64,000 bases of DNA, taken from assembly GCF_000718325.1 (NCBI RefSeq), contig NZ_JOFV01000014.1, positions 1 to 64,000 on the forward strand, given 5' to 3'. Below the pieces are notes generated by a model. The model saw nothing but the letters and a program-made list of their open reading frames with translations. It ran no database searches and was not told the DNA's origin. This document shows, in pieces, positions 7,941 to 16,524 of the stretch; within the stretch, counting starts at the first letter, position 1; each line of letters begins with the position of its first letter. The position numbers were made by a program, and so were the translations under genes. Source of the stretch: Oerskovia turbata (lineage in GTDB: Bacteria; Actinomycetota; Actinomycetes; Actinomycetales; Cellulomonadaceae).

Positions 7941-10900
7941 CTACCAGCCGCCCGGCGCGAGCACCTTCCGGATGCGCTTCTCGCTCACGGGCCCATCGGT
8001 CCCGAGCTGCTGCGCGAACAGCGACACCCGGAGCTCCTCGATGAGCCACCGGGCCTCGTCGAGCTCGGCGAGGCGAGCCGGGTCTGCGGGGCCGGCCGCG
8101 TAGGACGCACGTGCCTTGGCGTACGCCTCCTCGACGTCGTGCACGCGCCACGCGAGCTCGGCGTCGCGGTGCGGGTTGGTCGCGGCCTTCTCGATCCGGT
8201 ACGACGCGGCTCGCAGGTAGCGGGTCAGGTGCGGCAGCCTGTGGGCCGGGGTGCGGGACACGAAGCCCACGCCCACGAGCCCGGCGACCTGGTCGCGCAC
8301 GTCCTGGAGCGTGTTGAGCAGCGCGAGGCTGTTGGCCGACCGGATCTCGCCGTCCAGGTTCCGTGCGGCCGTGAGCGCGGCGACGACGTGCCCGACGATC
8401 TGGTGCACCTCGCTCTCGAGGTGCCGCTTCACGAGGTCCCGCGTAGCGACGTACGAATCGGCGCTCCGGATCTGTACAGCATCAGGCAGCGGCCCGTACT
8501 GCGAGGCCTTGGCCCCCGACGTGAGTGCGATGATGGCCGCGAGCTGCAGGTCGGCGACCAGCGCCTCGGTGTTCCGGTACGGGCTCGCGGCCATGGTCAG
8601 GGACTGCGTCCCGGTCCAGCGGCTCGTGACCCGCGCGCTCTGCAGGGCCGTCTCGCCGAGCAGCAGCCGCCGGACGCCGCGCGCGTGCTCACGGTCCTGC
8701 GTCGAGCGGTCGGCGAGCACCCGTAACGCGACCGACGGCTTGCCCTTGGCGTCGACCTCCTCGACGAGCGCGGGGTACCCGCGCACGACCATGCCGGCCC
8801 CGGCGGGCGTCGACACGACCTCGGGCAGCACCCCGTCGGGGAGCCCCGTGGGCCATGTGGTGAGCCCGGTCGCCTCGGCGACGACCACGGACGGCGCGCC
8901 GCCGTCGGGCGCCCGCGACGCACCAGCACCCCCTGAGCCACCACCGGGTCGCCCTGCGGACGGCGAGCCGGAAGCGGACGCGGGGAGGGGGGCGGCGGCG
9001 CCGGAGGGCGTGGCGGGGCTGGCGGGAGCGTCGCGAGGAACGAGCGACGCGGATGGTAGACCTCGAGCCGGCGCCCCCCTCCCCGCGTCCCCCGACCCAG
9101 CCCCAGCCTCAGCAGCCTCAGCAGCCACAGCAGCCTCACGCAACGCCGCACCGACCGCCCCCTTGACCGCCGCCCGCACCGCGGCCTGCGCCTGGGGCGC
9201 GAGGCGTCGTTGGAGCGAGACGAGGTCCTTGGACTCGTCGAGCACGACCTCGCCGCCGCGGCGTTCCTCGATGACGCGGAACGTCATGCGCAGGTGGGCG
9301 GGGAGGCGTTCGGTACGGGCGTCGTCCCAGGCGTCGTCGGGGATGATCACGTCGCGCAGGGCGCGGACGGCGCGCGTGAACGCGACGTGGAAGGGCTCTG
9401 CCATGTCGCCCGCGCGGGTGACGTCCTCCCAGGCGGGCGTGTTGTCGCGGAGCCAGCCGACGACGTCGCGCGCGACGTCGGGGGCGGGGACGAGCTGGAC
9501 GCGCACGGGCTTGGGCAGCGAGCGGATGGTCGCGGTCGCGAGCTCGTCGAGGAGCCCGGGGACCATCCAGTCGAAGCCGTCGGGGACGACGCGGTTCAGC
9601 ACGCTGATGGGTATGTGTACGGTCACGCCATCGGCATCTGTACCGGGCTGGAACTGGTAGGTCAGGGGGAGTGTGAGGTCGCCCTGGGCCCACGTCTCGG
9701 GGAACAGCGAGGTGTCGACGGACTCGGCGTCGGGCACGAGCTGTTCGAGCGTGAACGTGAGCAGGTCGGGGTCGCGGCGCTTGGCGGACTTCCACCAGGT
9801 GTCGAAGTGGCGGGCCGAGACGACGTCCTCGGGGATGCGCTCGTCGTAGAACGCGAACAGCACGTCGTCGTCGACCACGAGGCCGCGCTGTCGGGAGCGC
9901 GCCTCGAGCTCCTCGGCCTCTTCGAGCAGGCGACGGTTCTCGTGGAAGAACTGGTGGTGAGTGGTCCACTCGCCCTGGACGAGGGCGTGGCGGACGAACA
10001 TCTCGCGCGCGGCCTCGGGATCGACCTTGCCGTAGAGCACGGTGCGGTCGGCCACGATGGGCACGCCGTAGAGCAGGACCTTCTCCTTGGCCTGCGCGGC
10101 GCCCTGCTTGGTGGACCAGTGCGGCTCGGAGTAGGTGCGCTTGACGAGGTGCCCGGCGAGCTCCTCGGCCCACTCGGGCTGGATCTTCGCGACGTCACGG
10201 CCCCACAGGCGGCTGGTCTCGACGAGCTCGCCCGCCATGACCCATACGGGGGGCTTCTTGGACAGGGGAGAGCCGGGGAAGATCGCGAAGCGTGCGCCGC
10301 GCGCGCCGAGGTACTCGTTGCGGGCCTGCTTCTTGGCCCGCTTCATGGCGAGCTCCTTCTGCGGGCCGCGCAGGTGCGCGACGGACGACGCCTTGACCTC
10401 GGTCGCCTCCTGCATGCCGATCTGCGACAGCAGCCCGGCGAGGAGCGACTGGTGGATGGTGTCGTCGTCCCAGGTGAGGCGGCGCTCGACGGGCTGGTCG
10501 GTCGCCTCGGCGATCGTGGTGCCCGACGGCGTCGCTCCCCTCCCGGAGGTCGCGTCGCCGCGGGTGCGGGGCGTGTACGACATGTCGATGCCGAGGGGCT
10601 TGCTCATCTCACGGAGCTGCGCGACGACGTCCTGCCACTCGCGCACGCGCAGGAAGTTGATGTACTCGGCCTTGCACTGGCGCCGGAACGCCGACGACGA
10701 CAGCTCGTGCTGCTGCTCGCGCACGTACTCCCACAGGTTGAGGTACGTGAGGAAGTCGGAGCGGGGGTCGGCGAAGCGGGCGTGGAGCTGGTCCGCCTGG
10801 GCGCGATACTCGGCGGGGCGCTCGCGTGGGTCCTGGATGGACATGACGGCCGCGATGATCGCGACCTCGCGCGCGACGCCACGGCGCGAGCCCTCCCAGA

Positions 10901-12842
10901 TCATGCGGGCCAGGCGCGGGTCCATGGGCAGCTGGGCAAGAACCCGACCGACCTCGGTGAGCCGCGTCGTCGACGTGTCAGAACGAGCGTGGTCTCCAGA
11001 CCTCGCTCGTTCTGACACGTCGCCGGTCACGGTCTCGAGCGCACCGAGCTCGGTCAGGAGCTGCACGCCGTCCCGGATCGAGCGCGTGTCCGGGGGCTCG
11101 ACGAACGGGAAGCGCGCGACGTCGTCGGGCGAGGAGACCACGCCCACCGAGATCATCTGCAGCAGGACCGACGCGAGCGACGTGCGCAGGATCTCCGGCT
11201 CGGTGAACTCCGGGCGGGAGAGGAAGTCCTCCTCGGAGTACAGGCGGATCGCGATGCCGTCCGCGACACGGCCCGAGCGCCCCGAGCGCTGGTTGGCGCT
11301 GGCCTGCGCGATGGGCTCGATCGGCAGGCGCTGCACCTTGGTCGCCTTGGAGTAGCGCGAGATGCGGGCCGTGCCCGGGTCGACGACGTAGTGGATGCCC
11401 GGGACCGTCAGCGACGTCTCGGCGACGTTGGTCGCGAGCACCACGCGGCGCGAGGAGTGCGCCTGGAACACGCGGTGCTGCTCGGCCGAGGACAGGCGCG
11501 CGTAGAGCGGCAGGATCTCGACGAAGTCGGGGCGCTTGGCGTCGCGTGTGCGCTCGCCCAGGCGGGACTCGAGGGCGTCGGCCGCGTCGTGGATCTCGCG
11601 CTCGCCCGACAGGAACACCAGGACGTCGCCCGGGCCCTCGGCCATGAGCTCGGTGACCGCGTCGACGATGCCCGTGACGAGGTCCTTCTCCTGGGTGCCC
11701 TTCGCGGGGGCGCGCTTGGCCTTGCCCGACTCCGGGTCGACGTCGGGCGACAGCGGTCGGTACCGGATCTCGACGGGGAACGTACGACCCGTGACCTCGA
11801 TGACGGGCGCCGTCGGCGGAAGGTGCGTGGCGTCGTCGGGCCCCACGGTGGTGTCAGAACCAGCGTGGGCCATGGCGCTCGCTGGTTCTGACAGCTCAGC
11901 CGCGGCCAGCTCGTCGGCCGTGAGCGGCGGCAGGGGACCGCCCGGCGCGAAGTGCCGCGCGAACCGCTGCGAGTCGATCGTCGCCGACGTGATGACGACC
12001 TTGAGGTCGGGACGCTGCGGCAGGAGCCGCGTGAGATACCCGAGCAGGAAGTCGATGTTGAGCGAGCGCTCGTGCGCCTCGTCGATGATGAGCGTGTCGT
12101 ACGCGAGGAGCTGCGGGTCGCGCTGGATCTGCGCGAGCAGGATCCCGTCGGTCATGACCTTGACGAGCGTCTGGTCGCTCGACTGGTCCGTGAAGCGCAC
12201 CTGGTAGCCGACGATCTCACCCAGCGGCGTCCCAATTTCTTCGGCGATGCGCTCCGCGACCGTGCGCGCCGCGATCCGGCGCGGCTGCGTGTGCCCGATC
12301 TGGCCCTTGCGGCCACGCCCCAGCTCCAGCGCGATCTTGGGGAGCTGCGTCGTCTTGCCCGAGCCCGTCTCGCCCGCGACGATCACGACCTGGTTCTCCG
12401 CGATGGCCCTCGCGATGTCCTCGCGCCGCGCCGAGACGGGCAGCTGCTCGGGATAGGTGATGGGCGGCACGACGACCTGCGCGCGCCGCTCGGCGGCCTT
12501 CGTGAGCTGGGCGAGGCTCACCTGCTGGCGGCGGGCGCCGCGCTGGTTGCCACGCTTCGAGGTGCCCGACGTCGGACGCTCGCCCCGGTCTCTCTTCTCA
12601 CCTTCGGGAGTTCTCTCACCGCGGGCCCGGTCGGTCCTGCTGCGGCGGGCCGAGTCCTGGCCGCCGGCGGCCTGCTCGGGGGAGGGGTTCTGCTCGCTGA
12701 CCTGGGGCTTCGCCCGTCCGCGTCCTCCGCGTCGGCGGCGTGGGCTCGCGCCCGTGCGCGGCTCGCGTCCCGCCTCGCCCGTGGGGGCGCTCGCAGGGCT
12801 GTCCACGGCGGGCCGTGCGGGGCCGTGCGGTTCGGTGCTCAC
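7941..12842 (-). CDS. hrpA: ATP-dependent RNA helicase HrpA, enlarged form
   Basis: 1633 aa, longer than the usual ~1300. DEAH-box helicase: Walker A GETGSGKT at about 157-164, DEAH at about 254-257, VITSATID, then the second RecA domain (NVAETSLTVPGIHYVVDPG, QRSGRSGRV), the winged-helix/ratchet region (LAQLPMDPRLARM) and the long HrpA C-terminal domain. HrpA in other bacteria unwinds mRNA and rescues stalled ribosomes. Extra length comes from a basic disordered N-terminus (residues 1-110), a Gly/Ala/Pro-rich linker around 1240-1310, and two short inserts encoded by a palindromic repeat (10971-11022 and 11852-11893). Start is a GTG at 12842; a TTG at 12860 is also in frame, so the exact start is uncertain. 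Confidence 0.95.
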   Translation of the reverse strand: MSTEPHGPARPAVDSPASAPTGEAGREPRTGASPRRRRGGRGRAKPQVSEQNPSPEQAAGGQDSARRSRTDRARGERTPEGEKRDRGERPTSGTSKRGNQRGARRQQVSLAQLTKAAERRAQVVVPPITYPEQLPVSARREDIARAIAENQVVIVAGETGSGKTTQLPKIALELGRGRKGQIGHTQPRRIAARTVAERIAEEIGTPLGEIVGYQVRFTDQSSDQTLVKVMTDGILLAQIQRDPQLLAYDTLIIDEAHERSLNIDFLLGYLTRLLPQRPDLKVVITSATIDSQRFARHFAPGGPLPPLTADELAAAELSEPASAMAHAGSDTTVGPDDATHLPPTAPVIEVTGRTFPVEIRYRPLSPDVDPESGKAKRAPAKGTQEKDLVTGIVDAVTELMAEGPGDVLVFLSGEREIHDAADALESRLGERTRDAKRPDFVEILPLYARLSSAEQHRVFQAHSSRRVVLATNVAETSLTVPGIHYVVDPGTARISRYSKATKVQRLPIEPIAQASANQRSGRSGRVADGIAIRLYSEEDFLSRPEFTEPEILRTSLASVLLQMISVGVVSSPDDVARFPFVEPPDTRSIRDGVQLLTELGALETVTGDVSERARSGDHARSDTSTTRLTEVGRVLAQLPMDPRLARMIWEGSRRGVAREVAIIAAVMSIQDPRERPAEYRAQADQLHARFADPRSDFLTYLNLWEYVREQQHELSSSAFRRQCKAEYINFLRVREWQDVVAQLREMSKPLGIDMSYTPRTRGDATSGRGATPSGTTIAEATDQPVERRLTWDDDTIHQSLLAGLLSQIGMQEATEVKASSVAHLRGPQKELAMKRAKKQARNEYLGARGARFAIFPGSPLSKKPPVWVMAGELVETSRLWGRDVAKIQPEWAEELAGHLVKRTYSEPHWSTKQGAAQAKEKVLLYGVPIVADRTVLYGKVDPEAAREMFVRHALVQGEWTTHHQFFHENRRLLEEAEELEARSRQRGLVVDDDVLFAFYDERIPEDVVSARHFDTWWKSAKRRDPDLLTFTLEQLVPDAESVDTSLFPETWAQGDLTLPLTYQFQPGTDADGVTVHIPISVLNRVVPDGFDWMVPGLLDELATATIRSLPKPVRVQLVPAPDVARDVVGWLRDNTPAWEDVTRAGDMAEPFHVAFTRAVRALRDVIIPDDAWDDARTERLPAHLRMTFRVIEERRGGEVVLDESKDLVSLQRRLAPQAQAAVRAAVKGAVGAALREAAVAAEAAEAGAGSGDAGRGAPARGLPSASLVPRDAPASPATPSGAAAPLPASASGSPSAGRPGGGSGGAGASRAPDGGAPSVVVAEATGLTTWPTGLPDGVLPEVVSTPAGAGMVVRGYPALVEEVDAKGKPSVALRVLADRSTQDREHARGVRRLLLGETALQSARVTSRWTGTQSLTMAASPYRNTEALVADLQLAAIIALTSGAKASQYGPLPDAVQIRSADSYVATRDLVKRHLESEVHQIVGHVVAALTAARNLDGEIRSANSLALLNTLQDVRDQVAGLVGVGFVSRTPAHRLPHLTRYLRAASYRIEKAATNPHRDAELAWRVHDVEEAYAKARASYAAGPADPARLAELDEARWLIEELRVSLFAQQLGTDGPVSEKRIRKVLAPGGW
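10971..11022 (-). repeat. In-frame palindromic element, copy A (in hrpA)
   Basis: Perfect 19-bp inverted repeat (10971-10989 and 11004-11022) with a 14-nt loop that is itself partly palindromic. The core arm is TGTCAGAACGAGCG. On the coding strand it gives VSERARSGDHARSD, inserted in a loop just before the conserved LTEVGRVLAQLP segment of HrpA. Confidence 0.85.
11852..11893 (-). repeat. In-frame palindromic element, copy B (in hrpA)
   Basis: Perfect 14-bp arms (11852-11865 and 11880-11893), arm TGTCAGAACCAGCG, with a 14-nt loop. On the coding strand it gives LSEPASAMAHAGSD, lying between the first helicase domain and the conserved VIEVTGRTFPVE segment. Same size, frame and orientation as copies A and C. 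Confidence 0.85.
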
Positions 12843-12933
12843 GACCAACCATTCTCTCAAGCGGTCGCAACTTCAATTGCCCGGACATGACACGGCTGCG
12901 CGAAACGTGGGAGCGGGCGGCAGCGCGGCGGTC

Positions 12934-12939
12934 TACGGT
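12934..12939 (+). promoter_or_regulatory. -10 hexamer TACGGT, leaderless arrangement
   Basis: TACGGT ends 6 bases before the GTG at 12946. With the usual -10 to +1 distance the transcript would begin at the start codon itself. This decides for the GTG rather than the ATG at 12955, and no ribosome binding site is present. Confidence 0.5.
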
Positions 12940-12945
12940 GACGAT

Positions 12946-13617
12946 GTGAACTCCATGGCCGAGGTCGTCGGCGCAGCACTTCCCCTCGCAGTGGCTGTCG
13001 CGCTGAGCCCGCTGCCGATCATCGCCCTCGCGCTGCTCCTGACCTCGGACCGGGGGCGCGCCTCGGGCGTGACCTTCGTCGTGGGCCGGCTGCTCGCGCT
13101 CGCGGCCCTGCTCGGCGTCGTCGTCGCGGCGTCGGACGTCGTCGAGCATCTCCTGGGGTCGAGCGAGCTCCCGGTCTGGGTACGGATCGTCCTGGGAGCC
13201 GCGCTCATGCTGCTCGGTCTCACGCAGTGGCGCCCCAAGCCCGAGGACGAGTCGGCGAGCCTCCCCGGCTGGTTGGCCTCGATCGCGGACGCGTCACCTG
13301 CGCGCGGTCTCGTCCTCGGTGCGTTGATCACGGTCGCCAACCCCAAGGAGCTCGCGTTCGTGGTCGCCGCGGGCGTCTCGGTGGGTGGCGCGGCGCTCGG
13401 GTTCGTGCAGGAGGTCGTGGTCGTGCTGGCGTTCGTACTGGTGGGCGGGCTGTCGGTCCTGGTTCCCCTCGTCGCGACGCTCGTGGCCCCCGCCCGCGTC
13501 GCGCCGTGGCTCGACCGCCTGCGGGAGTGGCTGACGGCCAACACGTCGCTCGTCATGGGCGTACTGCTGCTCGTGATCGGGGCGACGGTCCTGGGGAACG
13601 CGATCGGAGAGCTGTAG
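12946..13617 (+). CDS. GAP/Sap-family membrane protein
   Basis: 223 aa with about six hydrophobic segments (for example LPLAVAVALSPLPIIALALLL, VVVLAFVLVGGLSVLVPLVAT, LVMGVLLLVIGATVLG). The N-terminal AVALSPLPIIA and the ITVANPKELAFVVAAG segment are typical of the GAP/Sap family, related to LysE exporters and named after a mycobacterial sulfolipid-addressing protein. The family is thought to move lipids or small molecules; substrate here is unknown. The gene starts 103 bases from hrpA in the opposite direction, so the two share an upstream region. Confidence 0.8.
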   Translation: MNSMAEVVGAALPLAVAVALSPLPIIALALLLTSDRGRASGVTFVVGRLLALAALLGVVVAASDVVEHLLGSSELPVWVRIVLGAALMLLGLTQWRPKPEDESASLPGWLASIADASPARGLVLGALITVANPKELAFVVAAGVSVGGAALGFVQEVVVVLAFVLVGGLSVLVPLVATLVAPARVAPWLDRLREWLTANTSLVMGVLLLVIGATVLGNAIGEL

Positions 13618-13890
13618 GGCCTGGTTTGGGGTTGCGTGCCCCTAGGGGCCTCGAGCGCCGTTCCCGTGCCTGGTGTCTCACAGACCTTCATGTACTGAAC
13701 GAAGCCCACGCTGAAACGGCGACCTGACAGTGCGACGTGGGCCCTGCGCCGAGAGTGCAAGGGCACATCGGACATGGCGAGTGAAGCAAGCAACAAGCAA
13801 TCTGAGTCGCCTTGGTGGTGCATTAGTGCAGGTCAGGGCCCTGCGCCGCGGCCCAAGTTGCGACGAAGGGAGCTGTGAGTGAAGCAACGG
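13618..13890. other. Intergenic region of atypical composition
   Basis: No supported gene. The stretch is visibly less GC-rich than its surroundings from about 13680 onward (runs such as gcaagcaacaagcaatc). It contains the self-complementary GCCCCTAGGGGC at about 13640 that may end the upstream transcript. It leads into the remnant at 13891 and probably belongs to the same acquired segment. Confidence 0.5.
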
Positions 13891-14157
13891 TCAAACAACG
13901 GCGTCGTCGGCTGCCCAGAGGGGGATGTAGCGGCGAGCCCGGTACCCGGCACTGGGGTCGAAGACCGCGATGAGCCCGTCTGAGACGGCGTCGTTGAGGA
14001 GCTTGGACGCCTGCGCTGAACTCTGGTCAGGGATGCTGAACCGCTCGCGAACGCTGGCGTTGGTAGTGCTTTCGTCCGAGACCTGGCGGAGACAGGCATG
14101 GAGATAGACCGCGCGGGTCTTGTCCTCGCGGTCCCGGGGACCGAGATGTGGTTCGAG
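13891..14157 (-). pseudogene. 3' fragment of an AlbA_2-type (ATP-binding/HTH) gene
   Basis: Read on the minus strand, the frame ending at 13891 gives about 88 residues: ...DKTRAVYLHACLRQVSD, then TNASVRERFSIPDQSSAQAS, then KLLNDAVSDGLIAVFDP and RRYIPLWA before the stop. This is the C-terminal winged-helix tail typical of Schlafen AlbA_2 domain proteins, often annotated as ATP-binding proteins or RecG-like regulators. Such proteins are normally 400-600 aa; the whole N-terminal part, including the AlbA_2 domain and any start codon, is missing. The frame runs directly into the broken DUF427 gene. Lower GC than its neighbours suggests the original gene was acquired. Family assignment rests on recalled motif similarity. 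Confidence 0.6.
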
Positions 14158-14159
14158 GG

Positions 14160-14692
14160 CACGGAAAGGCGCCGAGGACGGCGCGACCGCCCCGTTCTTC
14201 CGAGCCGACGACGAGGACCTCGCCGGCTACGTCGCCGTCGACTTCCAGGCATTCGACTGGTTCGCCGAGGAGCAACCTCTGGCCGCTCACCCGCGTGACC
14301 CCTTCAAACGGGTCGACGTCGTGCCCAGCGCGCGCCACGTCGTCGTCTCCCTGGGCGGCGTGGTGCTCGCCGACAGCGACCGGGCCATGGCGCTCACCGA
14401 GACGTACCTGCCGCTGCGCTGGTACGTCCCCCCCGAGGACGTGCGCTGGGAGGTCCTGACGCCGAGCCCGACGACGAGCGACTGCGCCTACAAGGGGCAG
14501 GCGCGCTACTGGTCGCTCGCGTCGGGCGACCCCGACGGCGCCGACATCGGCTGGAGCTACGAGGACCCGCTGTCGGACGGCGAGAGGGTGCGCGGGTACG
14601 TCGCGTTCTGGTGCGAGCGGACCGACCTCATGCTCGACGGCGCCCGGATGCCGCGTCCCGAGAGCCTGTTCTTCCCCCGCGGACGCCGCTGA
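14160..14692 (+). pseudogene. DUF427-family gene lacking its 5' part
   Basis: The frame ends at 14692 and encodes the second DUF427 domain in full: DFQAFDWFAEEQ, HPRDPFKRVDVVPSARHVVV, ALTETYLPLRWYVPPEDV, TSDCAYKGQARYWSL and GYVAFWCERTDLMLDG. Most double-domain DUF427 proteins carry about 100 further residues before this. Here homology begins near 14165, exactly where the AlbA_2-like remnant ends. An ATG at 14120 lies inside the remnant, so expression of a chimeric 190-aa product is possible but not supported by a promoter. Best read as a decayed gene. Confidence 0.65.
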
Positions 14693-14702
14693 CCAGCGTC
14701 CG

Positions 14703-14747
14703 CCCGGTACCTCCCAGCCCGGTACCTCCCAGCCCGGTACTTCCCCG
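14703..14747. repeat. 15-bp tandem repeat, three copies
   Basis: The unit CCCGGTACCTCCCAG starts at 14703, 14718 and 14733, the last copy diverged. It lies just after the DUF427 remnant and just before the intergenic element at 14752. Confidence 0.7.
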
Positions 14748-14751
14748 CCTG

Positions 14752-14846
14752 GTGCCGAGCATGCGGTTGCCGTCGCAGATACCCCGGATACGGACGCCAA
14801 CCGCATGCTCGGCGGACGCCAACCGCATGTTCGGCGAGCCGTGGTC
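14752..14846. repeat. CATGCGGT intergenic element, copy 1
   Basis: A 16-bp inverted repeat (GCCGAGCATGCGGTTG at 14754-14769, complement at 14798-14813) followed by a second copy of the right arm (14820-14835). A closely related element lies at 37754-37849. It sits between the DUF427 remnant and the next, convergent gene. Confidence 0.75.
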
Positions 14847-14875
14847 GCGGGCGGGCCGGTGGGGCCCGCCCGACC

Positions 14876-15751
14876 TCAGCCGACCCGGACGCTCAGGACG
14901 AGCTGCTCGCCGACGTCGAGCCGGACGTCCGAGAGCGTCACGCCGGGCGGCAGCGACGACGCGAGGTCGATGCGCTTGCCGTCGACCTCCTCGAGCTTTC
15001 CGCGCACGGCCAGCAGGAGGGCGGCGACGACGGGGTTGCGGCTCGAAGCCCCCACGTCGCTCAGCGTGAGGACCATGGCCTGGTCGATCGACGCGGTCGC
15101 GTTGATCTGGGCGCTCGCTGACAGGAAGCCCTTGCGGATCTTCGCCGAGGCCACGATCGACGCGGCGCGCGGGCCGCGGGACGCGATGTCCACATCGAGG
15201 GCCGTGAGCGTGAAGCCCTGGTCGGCGAGGGCCTGGGTCGCGAGCTCGCGGACGGTGCTGACGAGGGCGTCGCGGCTCGCTGCGGCGCGCAGGTGACCGC
15301 TCACAGGGTGCTCGGTGCTCTGGCCGGACTCCTCGATCGAGAGGGACCCGTCGGTTCCTTCGACCCAGGTGAAGCGCAGGTCGCGGATCTCGGCATCGAG
15401 GTCGACGGCGACACCGGCGAGCGTGACCGGGTGCCCCTGGGCGCGGATGGTCCGGGCCACCGCGGGTTCGCGGCCGGTGACGTGCTCGACGTTCTCGGCC
15501 GGGTCGGGGGCGTCGGCGGCACCCATGGCGCGGACGACGAGCCCGGTCACGTCGACGTCGAGGCTCTGGACGTCCGGGCTGTCGGGGACGGTCGCGGCGT
15601 CGATGCGAGCACGGTCGAGGCCCGTGGCGTGGTCGCCCAGGTTCCTGGTCATGACCTCGCGCAGCCGGTCGGCGAGCGCGGGGCCGGTGTCCGGGCGCGG
15701 GGCACGGCCGAACGGGAGGACGTCGTGGGCGGGGCTCAGGTCGGCGGACAT
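14876..15751 (-). CDS. Conserved hypothetical protein, weak DUF2993-like tail
   Basis: 291 aa, no signal peptide and no membrane helix. The first 40 residues are polar; the rest alternates short beta-like segments (VQSLDVDVTGLVVRAMG, VTLAGVAVDLDAEIRDLRF, FTLTALDVDIASRG). The C-terminus SLPPGVTLSDVRLDVGEQLVLSV resembles the lipid-binding DUF2993/LmeA fold seen again at 37923, but the similarity is weak and the residues 80-180 do not fit clearly. Function unknown. The ATG has no strong ribosome binding site, and the 5' region lies against the repeat array at 15766. Confidence 0.65.
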   Translation of the reverse strand: MSADLSPAHDVLPFGRAPRPDTGPALADRLREVMTRNLGDHATGLDRARIDAATVPDSPDVQSLDVDVTGLVVRAMGAADAPDPAENVEHVTGREPAVARTIRAQGHPVTLAGVAVDLDAEIRDLRFTWVEGTDGSLSIEESGQSTEHPVSGHLRAAASRDALVSTVRELATQALADQGFTLTALDVDIASRGPRAASIVASAKIRKGFLSASAQINATASIDQAMVLTLSDVGASSRNPVVAALLLAVRGKLEEVDGKRIDLASSLPPGVTLSDVRLDVGEQLVLSVRVG

Positions 15752-15765
15752 GCGCCGAGCCTACG

Positions 15766-15950
15766 ACGAGGGTGACGGACCGGACCGCCGAGGGTGACCA
15801 TGTCGGATGCCGAGGGTGACGCCATCCCCCGTCGAGGGTGACCGTGCGGTCACCGTCGGCGGGCAACCCCGTCACCGTCGGCCTGCCAGTCGGTCACCCT
15901 CGGCATCCGACGTGGTCACCTTCGGCGGGCAGCACCGTCACCCTCGGCAG
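15766..15950. repeat. GTCACCSTCGGC array with large inverted symmetry
   Basis: Four copies of GAGGGTGAC in one orientation (from about 15768) are followed by five of GTCACCSTCGGC in the other. The halves 15797-15820 and 15893-15916 are complementary at 23 of 24 bases, and the match extends to about 40 bp with few mismatches. The same core forms a direct-repeat array at 46918. Confidence 0.75.
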
Positions 15951-15970
15951 CGGGCCCCGGGAAGACGCAG

Positions 15971-16003
15971 CGAGGCCGCCGCCCGGGAAGGGCGACGGCC
16001 TCG
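15971..16003 (-). terminator. Hairpin terminator after the small membrane protein
   Basis: 14-bp arms with one mismatch (15971-15984 and 15990-16003) around a 5-nt loop, starting 14 bases beyond the stop of the gene at 16018-16332. Confidence 0.6.
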
Positions 16004-16017
16004 TGGGAGACCGGGGG

Positions 16018-16332
16018 TCAGTACGAGCTGAGCTCGCCCGACGCGGCCAGCGCGACGATCAGGACGAAGTAGAGGATCGCGCCGACGAAGCCGATCACCG
16101 TGAAGACGATGCTCAGGACGAGGCCCCACTTGGCGAGCTGGTTGTCGAAGCCGGCCTCGCGAGACTTCTTCTTCGCGATGGCGCTGACGACGATGCCCGC
16201 GACCGCGCACACGAACGCCAGGATGAAGCCGACGATGCCGAGCGTCTTGCCCGGGTCCTCGACGGGGGCGCCGTAGTACTGCGGTGCGGGAGCGGACTGC
16301 GGGGCCTGCGGGGCGCCGTAGGGGGTGGTCAT
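16018..16332 (-). CDS. Small two-helix membrane protein (DUF4190-like)
   Basis: 104 aa. A Pro/Gln/Tyr-rich N-terminus (PYGAPQAPQSAPAPQYYGAP) precedes two membrane helices, LGIVGFILAFVCAVAGIVVSAIA and WGLVLSIVFTVIGFVGAILYFVLIVALA, joined by a basic loop (KKKSREAG). This is the common actinobacterial DUF4190-like layout, function unknown. The 5' region contains a 7-bp hairpin (GCACCCG with its complement) about 30 bases before the ATG, which could affect translation. Confidence 0.8.
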   Translation of the reverse strand: MTTPYGAPQAPQSAPAPQYYGAPVEDPGKTLGIVGFILAFVCAVAGIVVSAIAKKKSREAGFDNQLAKWGLVLSIVFTVIGFVGAILYFVLIVALAASGELSSY

Positions 16333-16524
16333 GGGGGTTTCTCGTTTCTGTCGCGCACCCGATCCTTGTCGGGTGCGTGGAGGCCGTGACGCTGGGCGCC
16401 ACGAAGTGCGGTGCTCATTCTGAAGGAGAACGGCACCGCTGCACAGGGGGATTTCTCCCCATGCGGGTGAAAAACGAGAGAGAGGCCCCCACCGGGCCCG
16501 GAGAGCCGGGGCTGGGGCGGGCGG

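Noticed and set aside
9210..11015. Long plus-strand open frames opposite hrpA
   Set aside because: Antisense to a clear helicase with conserved motifs; composition is Arg/Gly/Val-rich and shows no family features.
15766..15950. CRISPR array
   Set aside because: Core repeats are short (12-15 bp), spacing is irregular, the two groups are inverted relative to each other and no cas genes are present.
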